From: Liquidambar formosana
Taxonomy: Eukaryota; Streptophyta; Magnoliopsida; Saxifragales; Altingiaceae
DNA length: 64,000 nucleotides
NCBI GenBank assembly: GCA_039720395.1
Contig: JBBPBK010000101.1
Span: 1-64,000 of the forward strand
Reading direction: 5' to 3'
The translations under genes were made by a program, and so were the position numbers. Shown here one piece after another: positions 58,975 through 64,000 of this stretch. The notes beneath the pieces are model-generated. The model worked only from the letters and a program-made list of their open reading frames with translations, made no database searches and was not told the origin of the DNA. How positions within the stretch are numbered: the first letter of the stretch is position 1; every line of letters starts with the position of its first letter.

Positions 58975-60210
58975 TTAGGTGCCAAAATGATGTAATTCTC
59001 TGTATGTGATAATGCTCTTAAGGTGAAAAGGTGTGGAATTAGGATATGAAAATGGGGTGTATACAATATCAATATCATTACCAGGTTGCTTAGGCCCTGG
59101 AATTAATAATGTTAACATTATATTCTCTTTTCTCATGCATAGCCATAGTGGTAGGTTGTACGTAACAAGCATCACTGGCCAATAACTATATTTTGAGCTC
59201 AAATCACGAAACGGATTAAAACCATCAGTAGAAAGACCAAGTCTAAGATTTCGTGACTCTGCTGAATAAGAGGGCCACTTTCTATCAATCGAGTCCCATG
59301 CCAAGGAATCCACATGGTTTCTCATCTTTCCATCGTCACTCTTGTGGGTGAAATGCCACCTTAAATTTTCAGCCATTTCTAGTGACCTAAACATCCTCCT
59401 AAACCTAGGTATTATTGGAAAATATCTCAACACTTTTGCAGGGGTCCCTTTTTGAATCTTTTGTGTGTGTTGATCTACCTTCCATTGGGAAGAACCACAT
59501 TTTGGACATGTCTCCCATCCCTTTTTCTCCTTTCTAAATAAACAACAATCGTTCACATATGCATGAATCTTCTCGTACCCAAGATAAAAATTACTTGACT
59601 AACTTTCCAACCGAGTATATGGAATTAGGAATTGTGTTATCCTGTGGTAGCATATCACGCAATATCTCTAAAAGTTCATTGAAACTCTTATCAGACAAAC
59701 AATTTAGAGCTTTGTGCTTGTACAAAACTATGACCGTTGATAACTTTTTGTAATTTTTGCAACCTGGGTACAAAGGGGTTTCAGCATCTTCTAAGATTTT
59801 AGTGATTTCCTCATTTCTTCTTTCTCCAACAGGTTCTACAATATCTTCATCAGATGGGTATACAGCAGCTCTACATAAATTAAATGTATCTAAAATTTCC
59901 ACAACTTCAGGTTTCCAGATGCACTCGGTTGCTCCCCATGATGAAACCAGGTTGTGTACGTTGAGTCCATTCCCCTTATGACTAAGTGCTCATGCACAAT
60001 TTTAATAGGAAAATGGCATAAGTTCTGAAAATCTTTGCAAGGGCATAGAATCTTTTCTCCGTTGCCTACATTTACCTCAACCATCTTTACAAACTTCCAT
60101 GCTGCTTCTTTGTACTCATCCGTAACTCTAACAATTAGTAAATTAAATATTTTAGTACATGCCATATGTGTACGCCTTATAATCATTAATCTAGCGATAT
60201 GTTTTTTCAT
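58975..60210 (-). pseudogene. CACTA TNP2-like transposase pseudogene, 5' part
   Basis: The first block (60210-59890) is the transposase-associated domain: KILCPCKDFQNL, then TTWFHHGE. The second block (59902-59591), after a frameshift, reads AETPLYPGCKNYKKLSTVIV and SDKSFNELLEILRDMLP. The third (from about 59595 to 59066), after another frameshift, reads YEKIHAYVNDC, CPKCGSSQWK, RWHFTHKSDDGKMRNHVDS, LRLGLSTDGFNPF (the Asp of the DDE core) and PGPKQPGNDID. At 59065 the frame runs into LTR F and 30 more codons are LTR-derived. The C-terminal half is missing from the window. TNP2 is the catalytic transposase of CACTA elements; this copy is cut and frameshifted twice. Confidence 0.85.
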
Positions 60211-60229
60211 TACTTGTTAAGATGCACCC

Positions 60230-62280
60230 AATCTCTGTCCATCGTGATAACACCACTTGCTAATTTCCAGCCTAATATGACCAATAATAAATTCAACTTT
60301 AGTTACAAAACTACTAGCACTTTCACCGTTACTTAAAGTGAATTTTATTAGACCCTAAAGGCCTAAACTAAAACTAAATCCCAAAGAAAGATCTTATAAT
60401 ATTCCATGAACTAGACATTTTAATAGCTATCATTTGAAATATAATAGTAGTAATTCACATCTATTAAATAAATGTAAGAGGTTAGTAATAATGTTAGTCT
60501 TGAAAAATGCTAATTCTACTCAAAGTTATCATATTTATAACTCTGACCTTTAATGCATGAAATATGTTAAGGTATAGTGCTAATGACAAATTGAGAGCAA
60601 TCAAAATTGGAATGAATTAAAACAAATAGCAGAGTATCAAAACACACACAATGATAACATACCTCTCCACAGCTTGATTCTTTCATCCCTTTGATCTGGT
60701 CTCAAATTTTGTGGATGCAAAATGAGAAAATCTCAACTTGAATACCAATAGGAAATTTTTTATTTTTTTTTTTAAATTTAGATTCAAATTTAAAAAAAAA
60801 AAAAGATAAACTGCGCATTACGGGTAAAAAAAGATTTCCTGGAAGAACATTTCAAAAACTATGATCTATTCGAGTGAATGTAGCCTCATAATGGTGATGA
60901 TATTAGTTCTATGTTCAGTGTATTAATTTGTTTAATGGAGCCTAACTGGGCAAATAGGTTGTTAAGCTTTCCATGGCAATGAGGTTATGGTTTTAGTGTA
61001 ACTGGCCTAAAAAGAGGCTCAAGAGAACAGTTAAAAATAAAAATGGACTATTAAGCATTGCATGATTATTATTGCTAACCTATGGGGATTTAGATGCCTT
61101 AACACAGGCTTTATGCAATCAATCTCGGGATGATAAGAAAAGTCCTATTTTGGATGCATATAAACAAAACCCACCTATTAGCTTTACATGATTTTAAGGA
61201 TTGGGTGGCTGAATAAATAGTTTACATTGTTGCTTTATGCTTTGATTGTATGCACTTATGAAATGAACTGCTGAGATGATTTCAAAAATTTGTATATCCC
61301 ATGTTATCTCTTACTTTTTATTGCTATAGAAAGTATGACTCTAGTTGTGATGGTAGATGAGAATGCATATAAATAATTTGAATAATATGTTATTGATTTT
61401 ATTACTTTGTACATGCATCTTTTTTTTCCTTTTAGTTATTTATGTATTTTATTTTAACAAACTCAAATCATCTAAATTTATGACAGTAATTGGGAAATGT
61501 CTTATTTATTTTGTAAATTCTTTAGACTGAGGCCTATGTTTCTTGCCTTTAGACTCTTAAGACTTCTATTTTCTGTTCTAGAAATTATTTAGTTTCATTT
61601 TCCATTCAGAACTCATTTACAGGAAATAGGAACATGAATTTATGGCGAAGGAAAATAATCTGCATGTAGCCTTCTTGTAGTAACTCATCATAAGGGTTGC
61701 AAGTGTTCTAAAATGTGAACCATGAACACTGAATAAAAGTGCATATGTAGTATCTTGCGACTGAACGTGTATGTTTTATCTCGCTCCAATCGAACTGTGA
61801 TGTTGTTGTGTTTCTCCCTCTAATTTCTTTCTTTCCTTTTTTATTTTTTATTTTTTATTTTTTTTAATCTTCGTCTTCCTATTTCTTTGACTATATAAGT
61901 AATTGCAATCCGCTAGTCTTTGGACAGTATTGTTTCTTTGGAACAAGAACTTTAACCTTTCTTTTAATGCAAATTTGAATTTGTACTAACCACTTTTTAC
62001 CACCCACCACTGGATGGGTCTCACCTAGGTTTTTGTCCGGGCAAGATCATCTGAGTGTCCATGGAGGTCACTCAGGTAAGACCAATTAGTTTTAGGTCTA
62101 AATCATCGACGTGCTATAAATTGATTAAGAGGTCTCATCTTTCTTATTGTTTAGACCAAGTAAAATCTCCTCCCTCTTAAAGTAATATCCAGCAAACCCA
62201 TAAGCAAACCTCTAGATGCCACAATGCCGCCACTTATAACCACTCCACATACATCTACTAACAACTTCTGCAAACTTTAT
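60230..62280. other. CACTA 5' region upstream of the TNP2 remnant, no gene seen
   Basis: AT-rich sequence with poly-A/T tracts (60755-60805, 61840-61866). No recognisable coding block or element ends. Confidence 0.4.
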
Positions 62281-62282
62281 TA

Positions 62283-62520
62283 TTATTTTTTTTATGAGCA
62301 AAAGAAATTTTATTAAATTAACTTAGTTTAAATGAGTTTCAGACTATTAGTACACCAAATACCTCAAACCAACACCAGATCAAATATAACACAGCTTAAA
62401 CACCTACTAAGATAACACAACAGATAACTACAGCTCACACAGACAAAACAACAAACACCTAACAAGCAGTGGTCACTCGGTTCACTTGGAAGTTATGCTA
62501 CAATGACAATTTTTTCAGTA
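62283..62520 (-). mobile_element. Probable LINE 3' end, truncated
   Basis: On the minus strand it ends AATAAAATTTCTTTTGCTC followed by ATAAAAAAAATAATAATAAA, a common form of plant L1-type 3' end with tail. Only a short stretch upstream is present. Confidence 0.35.
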
Positions 62521-62754
62521 GGGATCCAATGCCAGTACCAACTCAAGGACTACCAGTCCTCATCGTTCCAAAGAAGTTCATGTAATAGTATTAGGTAGTA
62601 ACTTCAATTACAAGAATTGGTATAATCTTCGCTCTTAAAATGTATCATTTACTTGTTGTTTCCCATCATTGATGCATTAAATATAATGCATTAGTAGCTC
62701 TTTAGAGTATAGTGGTGATTTGATTTAGGGCTCATGTGGAAAGGGGATTCAATT

Positions 62755-63004
62755 TCTATATAGATTATTTCTTCTACAAAGCAAGCCATCCATGCAATTA
62801 TTAGTGGGAAAGATGAAAGATCACCCTCTTTGGATTATGACAACAGCGTATACAAGTTCTAACCCCAGTAACAAATAAATTTTCTAGGAAAATATGGGCC
62901 AATTTTGCAGAAGAACATGATCTTCCCTGTTTAGTAGCAGGGGATTTTAATGATTTGGCAAACTATAATGAAAGAAGTGGTTACAGCTCCAAGAAAAAGT
63001 CGCA
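62755..63004 (+). pseudogene. LINE (L1-type) endonuclease fragment
   Basis: The frame from about 62880 reads FSRKIWANFAEEHDLPCLVA, then GDFNDLANYNERSGY. It matches the LW..L.....PWLVAGDFNEILS..EKSGG block of plant LINE apurinic endonucleases (DFN is catalytic). Upstream WIMTTAYTSSNPSNK and, in another frame, KQAIHAIISGKDERSP correspond to the preceding strand and loop. A TAA at about 62875 and a frameshift near 62830 disable it. Reverse transcriptase is absent. Confidence 0.65.
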
Positions 63005-63640
63005 CCAGATCTCACCAATTTCAATTAATGATAAGGAGTAATAAACCAAACATAAAATATAGCAAACACTAACGACAAATGCTACTTCTCAATCAGTTTT
63101 TCAAAACCCTACCTCTCAATCAGTTTTAAAAAATATAGCAAACCCTAACAGAAAAACATATAAATTCAAAATACACACAAAATCATAAGAGAAAAGTGAT
63201 TTACCTGTGCTACTAAAGTGATCATTGTATGTGATACAGATCTTTAGAGAAATGAGAGTTTCCAATTAACTACAGTTTCTCTTGAAATGGGGAAAAAGAG
63301 CAGGAGCAACTAGCTTGGGAATTAGCACACTGGTGACGACATGTGCAGTCCCAGAAGAGAGCAAGAGAGAAAAGCGAATGGGATTGAGAAACAAATGCCA
63401 TTATCGATCAGAGTATGGGGGAGAAAGAGAGGGAACATGTGAGGGGAACACAACGTGCGCAGGGTTGTGCATGGGGTTGCTTCCTTTATTTTGGCGCCAA
63501 TGCTTATCTCTTTTCTTTAGGCTATTTCCACAGCATTAAATTAAAGTTGTAATTTACTTTTTATACATTAGCGTTCCTAATTTGTCATTAATAAGGATAC
63601 GAGAATTATTAATTACAAACCTATACATTTTTAGAGCTTT
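63005..63640. other. CACTA 5' non-coding region
   Basis: The segment ctcaatcagttttt-aaaa-ccta occurs twice at about 63090-63125. An 85-codon frame (63282-63539) has no family features. Confidence 0.35.
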
Positions 63641-63724
63641 TTTTTTATTTTAAGAATGCTATTAACAATATAATTTTTAAGTATTTTGAGAAAAATGCTA
63701 TAAAATATATATTTTGTTGTAGTG
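63640..63724 (-). repeat. CACTA terminal inverted repeat, 5' end
   Basis: On the minus strand it begins CACTACAACAAAATATATAT and has TATAGCATTTTT and TTAATAGCATTC within 80 bp. These pair with the terminus at 39374 and its inward motifs. Confidence 0.75.
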
Positions 63725-64000
63725 CTTTGAGTTATTTAAGCACCAAAAGAGTCTCTAATAGCCTTAGGATCATTATTTAATGAATTAATCTTAGCCATTG
63801 GTTTATTAGGTCAGTCCACTATATAAAGAACATGATATTCAGCACATATAGAGGCCACAAGAGCACTTTATACTTAGAGAGAAAGGGAGCTATGAAATTG
63901 AGAGTTAAAAAACATCAAAGAAAGGTTCGCTAACCCTACGAAGAAAGCGAAGAAGAATTTTAAAGGCAAGAGAAGCTCTACAACAGGTAAACTCTTCTTT
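63725..64000 (+). mobile_element. LTR of the D/E family, partial, runs off the window
   Basis: It matches LTR E from 34278 onward (ctttgagttatttaagcacc, gagtctctaatagccttagg, gcaagagaagct) and carries the TATA box ctatataaag at 63819-63828. It begins exactly at the last base of the CACTA terminus, so the CACTA element interrupts this LTR between its upstream box region and its TATA box. The rest lies outside the window. Confidence 0.75.

Larger units (their letters stand above)
49801..59065 (-). mobile_element. Truncated Ty3/gypsy element: gag remnant, leader and 5' LTR F
   Basis: Order on the minus strand: LTR F (59065-54661), a primer-site region (gtttggcgactccactagg, 54660-54642), an untranslated leader, then gag (about 50745-50192). 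Pol and the 3' LTR are absent. Solo LTR H sits in LTR F, and solo LTR C sits in the leader. The LTR start interrupts the TNP2 reading frame of the CACTA element, so this element inserted into it. The matching left flank is missing, so a deletion removed the element's 3' part together with TNP2's 3' part. The gag type suggests the Tat/Ogre side of gypsy. Confidence 0.65.
54661..59065 (-). mobile_element. LTR F (5' LTR of the truncated gypsy element)
   Basis: On the minus strand it starts TGTATACACCCCATTTTC at 59065 and ends GGCATCCACA at 54661. Without LTR H it is about 1.9 kb. Its TATA box is at 57955-57963 (minus CTATAAATA). Its first bases replace the expected continuation of the TNP2 frame after the PGNDID codons. 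The start is shared with LTR G. Confidence 0.7.
39374..63724 (-). mobile_element. CACTA (En/Spm) transposon, heavily interrupted
   Basis: The left terminus CACTACGAAAAATATAT (39374) and the right terminus, CACTACAACAAAATATATAT on the minus strand from 63724, are inverted repeats. Both are followed inward by TATAGCATT motifs. Inside, on the minus strand, are a TNP2-like and a Tnp1/PTTA-like gene remnant. Insertions account for most of the span: solo LTRs B and A (40396-45575) and a gypsy fragment with two more solo LTRs (about 49.8-59.07 kb). What is left is near 10 kb, a normal size. The 3-bp flanks do not match (gaa left, ctt right), so one end is rearranged or the visible left terminus is internal. 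Confidence 0.68.

Noticed and set aside
63282..63539. 85-codon plus-strand frame near the CACTA end
   Set aside because: No similarity recognised and it lies in the non-coding subterminal zone of the transposon.
1..64000. tRNA, rRNA, riboswitch, bacterial operon or replication-origin signals
   Set aside because: None found; the only polymerase III boxes belong to the SINE at 17330.

Overview
The window is AT-rich nuclear DNA from a flowering plant, most likely a eudicot. It has plant-type DNA transposons (hAT, CACTA/En-Spm, Mutator-like, Harbinger, Helitron), plant Ty3/gypsy-type long terminal repeats (LTRs) of 2-5.5 kb, a Copia-like LTR, a tRNA-type SINE and LINE debris. Nothing looks bacterial, organellar or viral, and I found no intact host gene. 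The species cannot be told from the sequence. The recognisable protein-coding material is transposase, retrotransposon gag, LINE endonuclease and fragments of three host genes: a DDX3-like DEAD-box RNA helicase, a SelK-like small protein and a JINGUBANG-like WD40 protein. All of it carries stops or frameshifts or is truncated.

Layout, left part. At 26-1057 is a Harbinger-type MITE with TTA duplications. At 1142-1585 is a decayed coiled-coil reading frame. At 2.58-3.53 kb are short tandem repeats, followed by a Copia-like LTR at 3590-3831. At 4063-9967 is a fold-back element split by a 5.5-kb solo LTR (4241-9742, target duplication agtag); that LTR carries an array of strictly 162-bp repeats in its U3. 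At 10074-10245 is a hairpin Mutator-like MITE, at 10339-14435 a complete-ended hAT transposon with a dead transposase, at 15281-17293 a non-autonomous Helitron and at 17330-17512 a SINE.

Layout, middle part. From 17.5 to 29.3 kb the DNA is mostly featureless AT-rich sequence with remnants of a SelK-like exon and of a DEAD-box helicase gene, both on the minus strand. At 29335-30589 is a Mutator-like element with doubled inverted arms around a captured WD40 fragment. At 31362-31954 is a hAT MITE with a perfect 8-bp duplication.

Layout, right part. From 32.16 to 64 kb is a nest. A truncated LTR (G, from 32161) is interrupted by solo LTR E (33443-39165), which is interrupted by solo LTR D (36456-39131). 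Next is a CACTA element (about 39.25-63.72 kb) with Tnp1/PTTA-like and TNP2-like pseudogenes on the minus strand. It is split by solo LTR B (40396-45575, itself split by solo LTR A, 41480-44196) and by a truncated gypsy element (about 49.8-59.07 kb: gag remnant, leader and LTR F). The leader of that element holds solo LTR C (51309-53945) and LTR F holds solo LTR H (55420-57921). The window ends inside another LTR of the D/E family.

The strongest observations are as follows. Five LTRs of one family are all solo, four of them with exact 5-bp target duplications. A GC-rich palindromic box lies about 205-265 bp upstream of the TATA box in several of them, including a 78-bp near-perfect palindrome. 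A set of six 16-bp palindromes spaced about 21 bp apart lies upstream of the TATA box in LTR H. LTR C has a replaced promoter/leader module, part of which is shared with the unrelated LTR F. These LTRs look like modular, fast-evolving promoters. Whether any is active cannot be told from sequence alone.
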